Positions 51,301-60,926 of a stretch of DNA of 64,000 bases are shown one piece after another. Below the pieces are notes generated by a model. It searched no databases, was not told the DNA's origin, and worked only from the letters and a program-made list of their open reading frames with translations. Every line of letters starts with the position of its first letter. Positions within the stretch are counted from its first letter, which is position 1. This DNA comes from Dromaius novaehollandiae (Eukaryota; Chordata; Aves; Casuariiformes; Dromaiidae): the NCBI RefSeq assembly GCF_036370855.1, contig NC_088117.1:2852001-2916000 (forward strand). The letters are read 5' to 3'. Both the position numbers and the translations under genes were made by a program.

Positions 51301-54300
51301 CCTGCAGATGCCCGAGTGAGCACAGACCCTCAATATTAAGCTCTGCTGGGCTTACAGCATGGTGGTACAGGGACACAGCTCCCAGCGCAGCTCAGCTCTG
51401 TCCAGCCCCTGGCCTCAAGTGTTCATAGCGTTGGTTTTAATCCAATTCCAGCAGAGATCCCAGAGGGGAAGTACCTCGGAAATGGACTCCAGACTACAAT
51501 AGCTTTTAAATTGTAGAGCAAGCTTTCCACCGGTGAAACAGCAAGCCCTGGGAATATCCTGTCCACAAAACACGGGCAACTGCTGGCAGGTTATGTCATG
51601 ACCCATAGAGCTGGGTCCGATGAGAAAGTTCAGTTTGCTCCTGTGCTAAGCTGTGCTGGGAGGGGCAGGGGGGCACTACTTCTCTTCCTGTGGTTTTTGG
51701 ACTGCTGGGCACAGCGGTGATGCCCAAAAAACAAATGCTGGCAGTAGCAGCACAGGCCCTATTCAAAGGCTGAGATGACCGAATGTAGCAGCATCTAATG
51801 GGCGCCTGAGCAGAAGATCTGCATGGAGCTGCCAGTTGCTGGGCACAGCAACCTCTGCAGAGAAGTGCAGCTCACTGCTGTGTGGCTTATGGCTGGCCAG
51901 GAAGGCTCTAGAGGTGAAGGTGAAGGATGGATGTGCCCTTCTTCCCTTGTGATATCAATAGCTGGTTCTTAGGACATGGGCTTTTCATTGTCCTACAGAC
52001 ACCCATGAACTGGGAAAGGCAGCTAAGTAGCAAGATGGATGTGACACTTCATGTTGCAGGGCCACCCCGACCCCATCTTACCCCAGGTCAGTCAGACTGA
52101 GTTGCACTAAAAAATGCTGCTGCCAAGCAAGGCAAGGAGGGAAGAGCAGTGCCGCTGGGGCAGTGCATGAGGCTAAGGCACATCCAGGAGAGCAGGACAT
52201 GTGCTAAGCATCCAAGAGGGAAACATGACCTTAAGAAGCTTTTTCACCTCTTTTTGGAGCAGCCAACAAGGACACAGGGCTCAGTCTGTCTTTACAGGCC
52301 AGCATGGTGTCTCTAATTAGCTTATTAGATGACAAGCGTTTATGGGAAACCCCAGCTCTGAGACTAGCCGGATACAGAGCTCCCATTGCAAACATCGTTC
52401 TGGCAAACAGAAAGCAGGTCCACCACTTTCCCATTCTGCAAATGCCCTTTCCTCTCACACAAGAGGGCTCTCAAAGCTGTGCAACATCAGTGACAGTAAC
52501 GCTGAGCTCAATGGACACCACTTGTATTTGCTCTCTGAAACATCCCTCAGCACCCGCTCGCTGCAACAGCCCCTGGAGCTCTCGGATCCCTCTTCCTTCA
52601 ACACAGCCCTGAAGAGAGCAAGCTCCTGCTCTGCACAGCTGGCCCCGGGGCATAGCATTTCCCCTCTAAAACCACCCCTGCAGTATCTAAGCCTTTCTCA
52701 AACCTCTCCAACACTTTAATCACACCATTTGAGCTGTTCTTTTTGCCAGCATCTGGGAAATGTGACCTCAGAGCAGTGAGAAAAAATTTTGGAAAGAACT
52801 TCTGCTCCAGGAAGTACATCAAGTCATCTCAAAAGTCGGATTCAGGCTGAGCAGCTTAAAGATTCACAAAATCAGGGAAGCAGAGTTTATCTAAGAGTTA
52901 AATCCTTGTTTATCTAATCATCCACTGCTGAGCAACCGAACTGGCAAACAAGCACTCTCTCCTCTGCCCAAAGAGATCTGGCCAGGGAGCTCTCCTTGCC
53001 CAGGGAGCTGCCCAATCTGCCAGCTAGGGGTTACGCCAAGCCAGCGCTTCATCTGCTGGGGCCGTTTCACATCATCTAACCCAGGTAAATACGCACTGGC
53101 AGAAGAAACAGAGCCCAGGGGCCTGTCTGCACAGAGAAGCAGCCTTGCCACCAGGTCCGGAGCCATCAGTTTGCATGCTCTTGCTCAGGCAAAATGCCAG
53201 CAGAGTGCTGGCTCCAATTGAATGAAGGTTATTTAAAGAAAAGCCCCTTTAACACACCTGCATGCACTTCAACTGCCCTGAAATCTGGGGCACATCAGGA
53301 GGATGCAGGGTAGGGCTGTATTTCAGGAATGCACCAGCATTTGGGGTAACCTGCACATGGGTTCAAGCAATATCACCTTCAGAAGCGTTTTTCAAGATGT
53401 TGGCAGCCTTGGTCTGGCTTTCTCTCACTGTACCAGCGGTTCAGGCTGCAGCTCAGACATCTCAGCATCCAGCACTGCTAAATCCAGTGGCTGGTACCTG
53501 CCATCCTTAGGACCAAGGCAAACAGAAACCTCTGCTCAGGAAAGAGTTAAGCTGTTCCTGTAGGCATGACACGGCAGAGGGATTCAGCGCCTGCAGACAG
53601 AGCACCCAGGTTGCACGTGAGCTGGATGACTGAAGGCAATGAGCGCTGGTGAGGGCAGCGCAGGACAGAGCCTGGTCTGATGTGCAGCTCCAGCAGCCCA
53701 GAAATGCGGGACTGTCCAACAGCCACTGCTCGTGAGACACACATGAAGCAAAGCAAAGGTCAGAGCAAGAAGAGCTTTTTCACCTGGTGACATCTTCTGA
53801 CCACTACAGCTTAGTGGAGCACAAGGGGAGTCCTCCCCTTACAGCGGGTAGGACCAGGAGCAGAAATGGGGAGACACAGGAACATACTTTTATCTTCTCC
53901 TAATTTGCTTCAAATTAATAAAATTGACAAGGTTGGGCAGCAAGGAGCACATCTACATTTTCTCGATCTCCTTAAGACTGACCGATTCCAACATTTCTAG
54001 CCTTGGCTGCAGAGCCTGCTCCACCAGAGCCCTATACTGGGAGAGATGAACTTAGAAATCCCAGATGATCTTCTGCCTCACTTCAGTAAAACCAGCTCTC
54101 AGCCACAAGCTCAGATGACAAATAAAGCAGCCCACAAATCCAACAAATGACAGCTTTTTTTCTGTTACAAGTTAGAGGAAATTGAGATTTTTGACTTCAG
54201 CTGAAAGGAACTATGTGGCCAGCTTTGTATTCAGTACTTTGGGTTTGGGCGAGGCTGAGGGACTCATCTGCCCCAAATGGCATGAACCTCCTAAATTGCT

Positions 54301-57300
54301 GCTCATTTTTGTCAAGCTGAAAATAAAAATGAAGTACTTCAAAAGGAGGGAGCAAGACATCTTGCAGGCTCTTCAAGCCCTGTTAGGGAGCGGAGGAACA
54401 AGGCCAGGGGGACTGACAGTACCAGATCCTCTGCAATACTGGGAAAAAGGAAAAGGGAGGAAACAACTTCCTTTGCTTTGGCCCATTGCCCAAGCCATCA
54501 CATTTTGGGTAAAAATAAATTCAAGACAAAAAAGCATGTCTTCCAGCTATCATTCTGGGGGCAGAGGTCAGGGGAATGAGAAAACCCCATCTGAAGTAGA
54601 CAGAACTCCAAACTTCTGTTATTATTAACGCTGTCTTTCAGCTCAGAAGCTGAAGCGGAAGGTCACCAGCCTGCACAGCCCTAATGAGACCCAGCCCCCG
54701 TCCCCAGCCCCATCCATCCTGAACAGAGGCAAAACTCCTCTCTGCTCCTACTCCGCATGGCCTGTCCTGCAGCCAGCCCCCCCACCAGATCCCACCACGA
54801 GAGCTCACGCTCGCTGATCATCCTCTCCCCACCAAGCCGCTTCCAACCTTGCAGGGCTGGGGCATCCAGCCCTCTTTGCCCCATGATCACATGAGAAACA
54901 AGTCATTACCCTTCTGCCCCTCCCTTAACAACTAAGCCCTGCTGCTTTATCAGTGAACTGTCTTCTTTATTATCTTCTACTTCCCCAAATTTCAAGTCAT
55001 ATATGCATTTTATCAGGCATGATTTGCTGTTTTCTACCATGTGAATGACAGTATGTTGGAATATGGCAGGAGCCACTGTTCCCAAGCCCTCCCTGGCAGA
55101 GCAATGCCCACGGAAGATGCTGTTGTGGTTTGAGACCAGAGTTTTTACTTATTTAGTACACACCACAGCAACTTCCTATCTTTTTAAGGTTTTCAGGCCA
55201 AGTGTTGTGTCATATCAAGCCAAGTCCCTCTGACAAAGTCTGCTCTAGCTGTGCTCCATTTGTATTCTCTCTCACATTAATAACTCCTTTTTAAGTTCTT
55301 GACCCACCAAATTCCCCTCAGCTGCTCCCTTGTGTTGTGTAGGTTTGATGTCTCCCCTTGGCCAGCCCTTTAGACCTTGTCTCCATCATGAAACCACCTG
55401 CCTCGCAGTTCTCCAGAGACACCAGGACAAGGCCCAAGAAAGCCCCTGGCAACCCTCCTCTGACGACATGCCCAGAACTGCTGGCAAAATTTACACAGGC
55501 GCTGCTGAACTTCTACCACATCTAAGCATGTCCCTGAGCCTTTATCTCCTTAAACAATGGATAAATTGCTTTTTCAGTGTTTCACTTGCCTATATGGAGA
55601 GAGAGACCTCAGTTCTCCCTGCTCTTCCCCCATGGGACAGGAATGAGCAATGCCTCTTCTGTAAGGGCATTAGATTAGCAACACTCAGTCCTGAGGAACA
55701 TGGGGCACTTCTGGGAGCGAATTCTCCTATGGAGAAAGCTGGGACAGCTCCAGGACAGACCATGGAGTTACACACATCTACACGAGCTACAGTATTGCCC
55801 CTCTCTCCATTAGTGGCTCAGTTTAAAGAGAATTTGTTCGAAATGTGTGCTGCCAGAAGCTGGGACACGGCTTGACCCATGTGGGAGGGTGCTCTTGCGG
55901 CAGAAAAGGTGCCTGCAGGGGACCACATGGGCGCAGGATGCATCCGCAGAGGATCTCCCGTGCGGAGTTAGGATGTGGGTCTCCGACACACAACAAGATC
56001 AAGCGCAGATTCGCAGCATTCGTTTGCTCAGGTCTCTAAGTGTTCTCATTACAGCAGGCCAAGAAGTTGGAATTGGAAAGATTTTCTGTCAGAGCAATTT
56101 CCCAAGGGAAAAATCCAGTGTCTGCAGATGAAAACTTCCAGAGAAAAGGATCGATTTTGCTAACGTTTTTACAATGAAAAACTTAATGAGCTATTTGATT
56201 TTAAGTCAATTTGGTCTGAACATGTTGGGTTTGAATCAAAAACTTCTAACAATGCAATAAAACACCGATCTGCAGTTTCCTATCAGTGGGATATTTCCGG
56301 ATTGGGGAAGGGTGTGAATACAGCTCTGGACCATATTCACATCTCTGTGCTGGCTACCAATTTCCACAACACAATACATGGGTTGTTTTTTTTTTTTTCT
56401 GGCAGGCTTTGCACATGTCATCATGGGCACCGCGTGAGTATGTGCCCTGCAGGGAACAGCGCACAGGCACTGGGAAAACAGGGACATCACCCTCCCACAC
56501 ACCAAATCCTCTGGTGTGGAGAAACACAGCTCCACGCTGGATCAGCCCAACACTTCCACAGGCCGGGTCAGTCCAACAAACTGAAATAAAACATTCACTG
56601 TTTCATTTTGATTTAAAATGATGAATGAAGCATAGGGTAGTCTAGGTCTTTATGGGTTGGTAATAATTTTTCTTATGCCAGTTGGTAACTAGAAAAATTA
56701 GACAAGTTTTCAGGTATACAAACTCTTCATCAAATGGAAAGGTACTACTTTCACTCGCATAATTCTGGCTCACTTATGTCCTCAGACTATCACAGTTACC
56801 CCACCACCACTATTGGGAACAAAGCACGGCTGTGTTTCCCAGCTGGAAGCTTGCAGAATTTCCACTGTGCAAAATATTTCAAAATGACAATTTTCTTCAT
56901 GCAATTGGGAATGAAGACCAATATTGAGATGTCAGAATTGCCCCTGGGATGCAATCGCTCAATTTTACTCAACTGTACTATTAATTTAAGTGGTTTTCTT
57001 TAAAAAAAATTAAATTTAAAAAAAGAAGAATGGACAGCTAAGCGGAGCATCTGCCACTATTTCTACATCCTTTCCAATAACAACCTATATTTAGCACTTC
57101 CCTTCCAAGGAGGGCGCTGCACGTGCCCCAGCAGAATTGGAGCCGCTTGCACATCCGAGCACCCGGAACACGACAGTTCACGCCCTGAAGAGCTGAGCAA
57201 CTAAACACTCCTGCCATAACCTGCACCAGGCTATAAAGATGACAGTTTGCTATCTGATTGTAAATAACCATAACACGCAAGATTTAAACCCTGTGGAGTG

Positions 57301-60300
57301 ATTTATTTAATAGCAAATAGATAGGATGACTAACAGTAGCTTTTTTATTACCCTCCAGTTTCTCTCAAGGTTAGAATTTGCCTTTTCGGTTAAAATAAAG
57401 CAACAGATAGACAAGGAAACGTATTCTCATTTCGGATCACAGAGGATCCAAGTGCTAAATGCTACCTTATGAGGCAAAACCAGGCCATCTTCCAGGTGAG
57501 GACGGAGCAGGAGGACCCCAACAGCTCAAGGCCTCAGACAAGAGCCATTCCCACAGCGAGCTTGGGGTCAGCAAGGCCCCGTGGGCTCCCTTCCTACCCA
57601 CAGCAGCACTAAATACATTAACACTCACTGCAGATGATTTGGGGTAGGAAACGGCAGTACGAGAGCTTCTACCAACACCACAGACCCCGTAAGGACAACA
57701 CAATGGACCTACCTGACAGATACCACGGTGACACAAGCGCTCGGATGATGACAACCACTAAACCCCCAGACCCACGGCACAGAAGTGTGATCAGGGCCAC
57801 TACAGACCAGATGAGCTTTCAGACTGTGCCCCATGAGCGTGTAGACAGCCCTGTCAGGAGAAGGCACTGCCCAGACTCAGTCCTGAATCCAAGACACTGT
57901 ATCTTCCCCTAGTCTTTAGGCCTATGAACAAGGCAGAAAGGAGCGCAAGGCTATCTAATCTGCTTTCCTGACCATCTTTCATTTGCTACTGGCATCCCAG
58001 GCCCCAGCTCACTTGGGGCTGATGGAGCACTTGCTGCAAAGAGAGGAGCAATGCACATCAGGTAGGGGAAAGACCCTGCGGGGTGACCTGGGGTGTCCAC
58101 AGGAGCCCCAAAGTCGAGCCAGCCACTCTCAGCAGAGAAGCCATCCTTGCAGAGGGAAACCAGCTCATTCCCGCAGTCAGGTGGGAGCCTGAGCTTTGCA
58201 CCGAGCCAGAAGGAAGTCACACGGCTGGGAGTCCAGCTGGGTGTCCACGGACACCACGGCCATCCGGTAGCAGGGACAGCTATGCTGGGCTGGCCAGAGA
58301 CCCCCACCACAGCCCGGCATGCTGCTGCAACACAAGGGTGCTGCTTTGCCGTGCCCAAATCCCAACTTCTGTTTGACAACAAAACGCACCCCGCCACAAA
58401 GATAGCCTTAACATCGCAAACCAAGGCTCCTACCAGCCCAGTGAGGCGTCCAAGACCCCGCAGCGCCTCTGTCCTCAGCCAGCTGGCAGCAGTGCCTTTG
58501 AGGAGGACTGTCCCCCAACACACTCGTAGCTCTCAACACCCCAGGAGGACACCCCCATATCCCTGTAACTAAAGCTTCATTGCTGACAAGCGAGCACAGA
58601 AAAAAGGAGGAAATAAACAAAAAAGAAAAAAAAAAAGAAAAAAGAAGAAGAGGAGAGATGACCTGGCTGTGCCACTCTCTTAGCTTTCTTGCAGGAACAA
58701 GATGCTTAAATACTTGCAAGCTGGCTCCCAGGACAGTGTCTTACCAGTTACTAGAAGCCCGTCTCCGTTCACCTGAGCTCCACTTCTGCAGAGGACAGTT
58801 CACGCAGCCACACAACCTCTCACTGCAAGAGGTTTCTGTTCTCGTGCTTTAGCCACCAGCCCAACTCCTTGCAGTTTGCTCACTCGTTCCGTTCAGCTCC
58901 TGGGGCTGGGACTTTTGGTCACTGTTTCCCTGAAGAGCACCCGCAGAGGAGTCAGGACTGCACTGTCCTGCCCCGGCTCACTGCTGACTCATAGGCAAGT
59001 CCCAGCCTCTCTTTGCGCCTCAGCTTCCCCTCCTGGACCAAAAATACCCACTGCTGGAGAGTCTGGTGAGCCTTACAGGTGAAAGAGGCACTGTCTCCCT
59101 GAAGCCTGCGGCTGGCCATTTACATCTGTGCCGTGCACTCACAGACACGCAAAAAAAAGCCTCCTTCTCTCCTGTCGCTGCATTAAAGACCCAAGCAAAG
59201 CCACGTGGCTGGAGAGTTACATCTCCGCCTGTCCCACAGACAGGCATCAGTGGAAACCATCAGGCCTCAAAGCCTGTGTCCGGGAGGGAAGGGGTGATAT
59301 CAGGGATGTCTTGATCTCCAGGAGGATGAGTTTGAGTCAGGAGCTGCCCAACCTCACCCAAAAGCTACGGGCTGGCCAGGCCCAGGGTGTAAGCACCCGC
59401 TGCTAGGCTACATGCATGAGACAGAGCTGCCGGTCCCCGGGGTAGGGACGCGGCTGCTTCGTTTGTGGCCCGCTCTGAAATACCTGGGGTGGACAGCAGC
59501 GAGGAGAAGGGTTTGCAGAACCTCGTAAGCGTGGCCTTTCCAGACCTGCTGTCCTCTGCACAGGGGCATCCCTGGAGGTAAGTAATGTTTCACATTTTCT
59601 ATACAACTACTATACTCCAGCTGCAATGGATGCCACAGATTTCAGTCAGCAGAGCTGAGAGAGACAGGACCATTTACACCCATCAGAAGAAAAAAAAAAA
59701 TCTAAGCATTTCATTACATCTTGACAAAGGTGAGTCTTCTCCTCCCAACATCCCATGAAATTCAGCCATTGCTCTTTCCATTACTTCTATTTATGGGACC
59801 AATGCTTCTAAATTAAGTGTCAGCCTCCAAATGTGTTTTTCCAAATGCACAAGAAAATGCAAGAGTGCCTCATCCCCTTGTTGAGACTGGCACTGACAAT
59901 CATTCATTGCAGCATTTCTGAGTCAGAGCAGTGGGATTATCCATGAGTACAGATGCCACACAAGTCTGACCTGACACTGGGACATGCTGGACAAACGACT
60001 GAGGAGGCAGCTCCTGCCCCAACAGCTTAGAGAAGAAGTAGAGAGGACAGGCAAGGAATAAAACGGAAACCTGAGAAAGAACTCATTTGCTCAGTTACAC
60101 AGCAAGTCATGTTTTGGCCCAAATCCCAGCCGTTAAAGGTGAACAACTTTCATTTGGAGTATTTTCATCCAGCTTTCACAATAGCTTATTATATTGTGGT
60201 GCTGCTGAGCAATGTTTGTCTTTCTACTCAGAGCCCTAAGAAATTTTCCCAGACCCAGATTTCCACCCTAAAATACAAGGCCTTGAAACCAGGAACACAG

Positions 60301-60926
60301 TAAAGTTATTTGAAAAGAAAATAACCTCAGGATTCAGTGATTAGGTAGGCCCAGTTACTACGAACAAGTTTTGCAGTCTCCTTGGCTCCTTCATGACACA
60401 AACGTAACTCTGCCAGCGTCTGAGTGATTGCAAACCTGTTTAGAGCGTTCAACCATGCACCATCCGCACGCATTTTTACATCTGTGATTATTTAAGTCTT
60501 TTGCACTGAGCTTCCTTATTCTATTTGCGGATTTAAAAAGCAAGATGCCCCCAACATAAAGTCAAGACAGTTCACAATGAAATCTATGCCTGGGCTAAAG
60601 AACCCTAAGGTAAATTAAAGGTGAGATGTGGCAAGCAAGTTCCACCTACTGCGCATGCAAGGAAGGGGAAGAGCAACCAGCCATAGCCTCCCGAGTCACA
60701 GATTTCTTGTAGCACCTTCTTACTAATATATTCCAGCTACAGCCATTAAAAAGGAAGTTAAAGTCATTTGCATTTTATGCTCCTTTGAGCATTTTGTGCT
60801 CCTTGCCCCAATAGAAAGAATCAAAGAGTTATTAGTGTATGTTAAGATCCCACTGGGAAGTAATTCCAAAAATACCACTACTCACCTCTGCAAGGTAAAG
60901 GATGCAGAATTTCAGATCTTCTGAAC
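19715..60926 (-). CDS. RGS3: Regulator of G-protein signalling 3 (RGS3), 3' part of the gene
   Basis: RGS3 is a GTPase-activating protein for Gi/o and Gq alpha subunits; it speeds GTP hydrolysis and ends G-protein signalling at the inner plasma membrane. Eight exons of the long form were placed by hand: 60926-60886, 47398-47276, 30977-30339, 26031-25958, 22056-21955, 20927-20866, 20553-20387 and 19900-19715. All have AG acceptors, GT donors and compatible phases. In order the protein shows the second half of a PH-like fold, an acidic low-complexity linker, a conserved basic and Ser/Thr segment, a cationic amphipathic helix and a complete RGS domain. The family assignment rests on recalled RGS3 protein sequence: the end of the PH-like region, the RRRTHSEGS block and the RGS domain all match. 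The exons for the C2, PDZ and first-half PH-like regions are not in the window. A frame starting at the Met of the linker exon gives 409 residues. Confidence 0.95.
20387..20553 (-). CDS. RGS3: RGS3 exon, core of the RGS domain
   Basis: This 167-base exon has acceptor CCCCGCAG and donor AAGGAG then GTGAGG. It encodes [18 protein letters not shown], then [18 protein letters not shown] and on to [18 protein letters not shown]-x-x-F-W-x-A-C is the signature of the RGS box; its Glu and Asn contact the switch regions of the G-alpha subunit. All conserved residues of this segment are present, so GAP activity is expected. No frameshift or stop is seen. Confidence 0.97.
20866..20927 (-). CDS. RGS3: RGS3 exon, start of the RGS domain
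   Basis: This 62-base exon has acceptor TCTCGCAG and donor CACAAAT then GTACGT. It contributes one base of Lys, the 20 codons [20 protein letters not shown] and the first base of Tyr. W-x-x-S-x-x-x-L-L is the first helix of the RGS fold. It matches human [20 protein letters not shown] with two differences, as I recall that sequence. The neighbouring introns are 312 and 1027 bases. Confidence 0.95.
21955..22056 (-). CDS. RGS3: RGS3 hub exon: amphipathic membrane-binding helix
   Basis: This 102-base exon (acceptor CCCTAG, donor CTCAA then GTAGGT) supplies one base, 33 codons and two bases. It encodes [19 protein letters not shown] followed by [14 protein letters not shown]. AKDMKxRLGxxxRR is the cationic amphipathic helix that targets R4 RGS proteins to the membrane. 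Three upstream exons (26031-25958, 24624-24581 and 22366-22251) all end two bases into a codon and so fit this one acceptor, giving Leu, Arg or Glu at the junction codon. It is shared by every isoform predicted in the window. Confidence 0.95.
22251..22366 (-). CDS. RGS3: RGS3 alternative first coding exon (RGS3S-type N-terminus)
   Basis: From the ATG at 22366 this exon encodes [18 protein letters not shown], then [20 protein letters not shown] and two bases (GA) before a GTAGGT donor. The last part matches human short RGS3, which I recall as starting [21 protein letters not shown]. The human start corresponds to the internal Met19 here, so the protein is 210 residues from the first Met or 192 from Met19, the latter matching the human short form. 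The intron to the hub exon is only 194 bases. Two ATGs further upstream (22584 and 22568) are in other frames and would be uORF starts if transcription begins above them. Confidence 0.85.
22500..22790 (-). promoter_or_regulatory. RGS3: RGS3 internal promoter region for the 22.3 kb first exon
   Basis: Upstream of the RGS3S-type exon the minus strand carries two TATA-like elements: CATAAATAG (22645-22637) and GTTTAAAG (around 22560-22555). Farther up, at 22778-22769, is CCATAAATAG, a near-consensus CArG/MEF2-type box. Starts near 22610 would include two upstream ATGs; starts near 22528 would exclude both. Which element is used cannot be told from sequence alone. Confidence 0.55.
24581..24624 (-). 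CDS. RGS3: RGS3 alternative first coding exon (short isoform, TATA promoter)
   Basis: An ATG opens [14 protein letters not shown] and ends with AG before a GTAGGA donor. Joined to the hub exon this reads LERAKDMK, the junction seen in the R4 RGS proteins RGS4, RGS5 and RGS16, whose short N-termini also end in C-L-x-(R/S)-AK. The assembled protein is 186 residues: a short helix plus the RGS domain. The first ATG has a poor context (cgATGt), while Met5 sits in gccATGG, so a 182-residue start is also likely. About 80 bases upstream of the ATG is a TATA box, with an inverted CCAAT further up. No cDNA is available here; the exon is called from frame, phase, donor and core promoter together. Confidence 0.75.
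24660..24760 (-). promoter_or_regulatory. RGS3: RGS3 internal core promoter for the 24.6 kb first exon
   Basis: Reading the minus strand, an inverted CCAAT (CTATTGGCTG, core 24746-24742) is followed 35 bases later by TATTTATG (24707-24700) and, about 80 bases further, by the first ATG of the short exon. A start site about 30 bases after the TATA box falls near 24675 and leaves a leader of about 50 bases with no upstream ATG. The surroundings are very CpG-rich. TATTTATGG also resembles MEF2/SRF sites. Confidence 0.65.
25958..26031 (-). CDS. RGS3: RGS3 exon, basic segment before the amphipathic helix
   Basis: This 74-base exon has acceptor CCGCAG and donor GCCT then GTAAGT. It encodes [20 protein letters not shown] followed by RSKS and two bases of the next codon (CT), which the hub exon completes as Leu. 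The corresponding human segment, as I recall it, begins MSGADTVGDDDEASRKRKSK. Here the first residue is Leu (CTG) rather than Met, so translation could not start at this position. The Cys-Ser-Cys in the middle also seems absent from the human form. The basic KKRSK stretch lies directly before the membrane-binding helix. Confidence 0.9.
26032..30338 (-). other. RGS3: RGS3 intron (4.3 kb)
   Basis: The intron between the linker exon and the 26.0 kb exon. It holds a CpG-dense part (27.2-28.2 kb) and the 20-base minisatellite. Long open frames here have no family similarity. Confidence 0.8.
28993..29131. repeat. 20-base minisatellite, seven units
   Basis: Seven head-to-tail copies of a unit close to GTGCAACRCRGCCCCRAGCC can be aligned at 28993, 29013, 29033, 29053 (19 bases), 29072, 29092 and 29112. 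Copies differ at a few positions. It sits in the intron between the 30.3 kb and 26.0 kb RGS3 exons. Confidence 0.85.
30339..30977 (-). CDS. RGS3: RGS3 large exon: acidic linker and conserved Ser-rich segment
   Basis: This 213-codon exon starts with MLETD and ends FSGHRK at a GTACGT donor. Residues 1-70 are rich in Pro, Ala and Glu. A conserved [17 protein letters not shown] block follows, then about 23 almost purely acidic residues encoded by a GAG/GAA-rich tract, then [11 protein letters not shown], then [18 protein letters not shown] and a conserved tail [28 protein letters not shown] fits a basophilic kinase or 14-3-3-type site; RGS3 is a reported 14-3-3 partner. The Met can be read through from upstream exons or used as a start: the human 519-residue RGS3 form begins at the equivalent Met. 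The bird-like form from this Met is 409 residues. The acceptor is CAGCAG, so an extra Gln (30980-30978) may be included. Confidence 0.93.
30646..30696. repeat. Exonic TCC/TCG triplet repeat coding acidic tract
   Basis: On the minus strand this is GAG, GAA and GAC codons in near-tandem, encoding the acidic tract of the RGS3 linker exon. Length variation in multiples of three would be tolerated. Confidence 0.85.
33240..33570. promoter_or_regulatory. Candidate intronic enhancer island at 33.3 kb
   Basis: An AT-rich, repeat-free island within GC-rich intron. It contains an 18-base perfect palindrome (ATTATTTCATGAAATAAT, 33369-33386), a GATA-type site (CAGATAAGG), TGATTCTATTTATG, and paired homeodomain-like motifs (TTGGATTAAATTAAATCC). 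Such composition is typical of conserved non-coding elements, but conservation was not tested. Confidence 0.35.
36800..38300. promoter_or_regulatory. Intronic CpG-rich segment, possible further promoter
   Basis: A second CpG-dense segment lies inside the 16.3 kb intron, upstream of the large linker exon. It could serve a transcript starting at the MLETD methionine, since the human 519-residue form starts at that point. I see no convincing TATA box or first exon, so the promoter role is only a possibility. Confidence 0.3.
38765..38884. repeat. TATTTC/TATTC microsatellite
   Basis: About 120 bases of imperfect hexamer and pentamer repeats of the TATTTC and TATTC type, with interspersed TAATAT, in the large RGS3 intron. 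Confidence 0.9.
42292..42325. repeat. Poly(A) tract, 34 bases
   Basis: An uninterrupted run of 34 A in an RGS3 intron, followed by CAAAACCCAAAG. No retroposed gene or SINE body is recognisable next to it. Confidence 0.95.
42603..42634. repeat. Short GGGACA/GGGATA repeat
   Basis: Five hexamer-like copies of GGGACA, GGGATA and GGGATG. The G-triplets make it potentially G-quadruplex forming on the plus strand. Confidence 0.75.
42730..42835. promoter_or_regulatory. Candidate enhancer with four forkhead-type sites
   Basis: Within 55 bases the plus strand has TGTTTGC (42775-42781), TTTTGTTGAC (42782-42791), ATTTAC (inverse GTAAAT, 42797-42802) and TGTAAATA (42822-42829), all fitting forkhead cores. 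CGATTACA lies just upstream. Function is inferred. Confidence 0.3.
47276..47398 (-). CDS. RGS3: RGS3 exon, end of the PH-like region
   Basis: This 123-base exon (41 codons, phase 0 at both ends) has acceptor ACGTCAG and donor AACAAG then GTAAGC. It encodes a segment running from [17 protein letters not shown] through [14 protein letters not shown] to APMENK. The block EAxSQEQKKRxCWCLxENIxKQQ is diagnostic of RGS3. It resembles the last strand and C-terminal helix of a PH domain, which usually carries an invariant Trp; here that would be the Trp of CWC. The exon is isolated between two large introns of about 16.3 and 13.5 kb. The domain reading is inference; the gene identity is firm. Confidence 0.93.
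48099..48119. repeat. (CA)n microsatellite
   Basis: Roughly ten CA dinucleotides in the 13.5 kb RGS3 intron. Confidence 0.95.
48586..48601. repeat. Poly(C) tract, 16 bases
   Basis: Sixteen consecutive C in the 13.5 kb RGS3 intron. Length at such runs is often unreliable in assemblies. Confidence 0.9.
58599..58657. repeat. A/G-rich purine tract
   Basis: About 60 bases of AAAAAG, AAAGAAG and GAGGAG-type sequence, almost pure purine on the plus strand, in the RGS3 intron. Confidence 0.85.
60886..60926 (-). CDS. RGS3: RGS3 exon, PH-like region (part 1 in window)
   Basis: This 41-base exon is the most upstream RGS3 exon seen. The acceptor is a pyrimidine-rich tract ending in TATAG and the donor is GAG followed by GTGAGT. 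The exon starts with the last two bases of a Ser or Gly codon and then encodes [13 protein letters not shown], almost identical to human RGS3 as I recall it. It joins in phase to the exon at 47398. By inference it is a core beta strand of the PH-like module that follows the PDZ domain in long RGS3. No Met start is expected here, because the preceding exon is outside the window. Confidence 0.9.

Larger units (their letters stand above)
47399..60885 (-). other. RGS3: RGS3 intron (13.5 kb)
   Basis: An intron splitting the PH-like module, more AT-rich than the preceding ones. It holds the CA repeat, a poly(C) run and a purine tract. No nested gene is recognisable. A perfect POU octamer sits at 60766-60773, about 110 bases past the upstream exon's donor. 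Confidence 0.8.
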
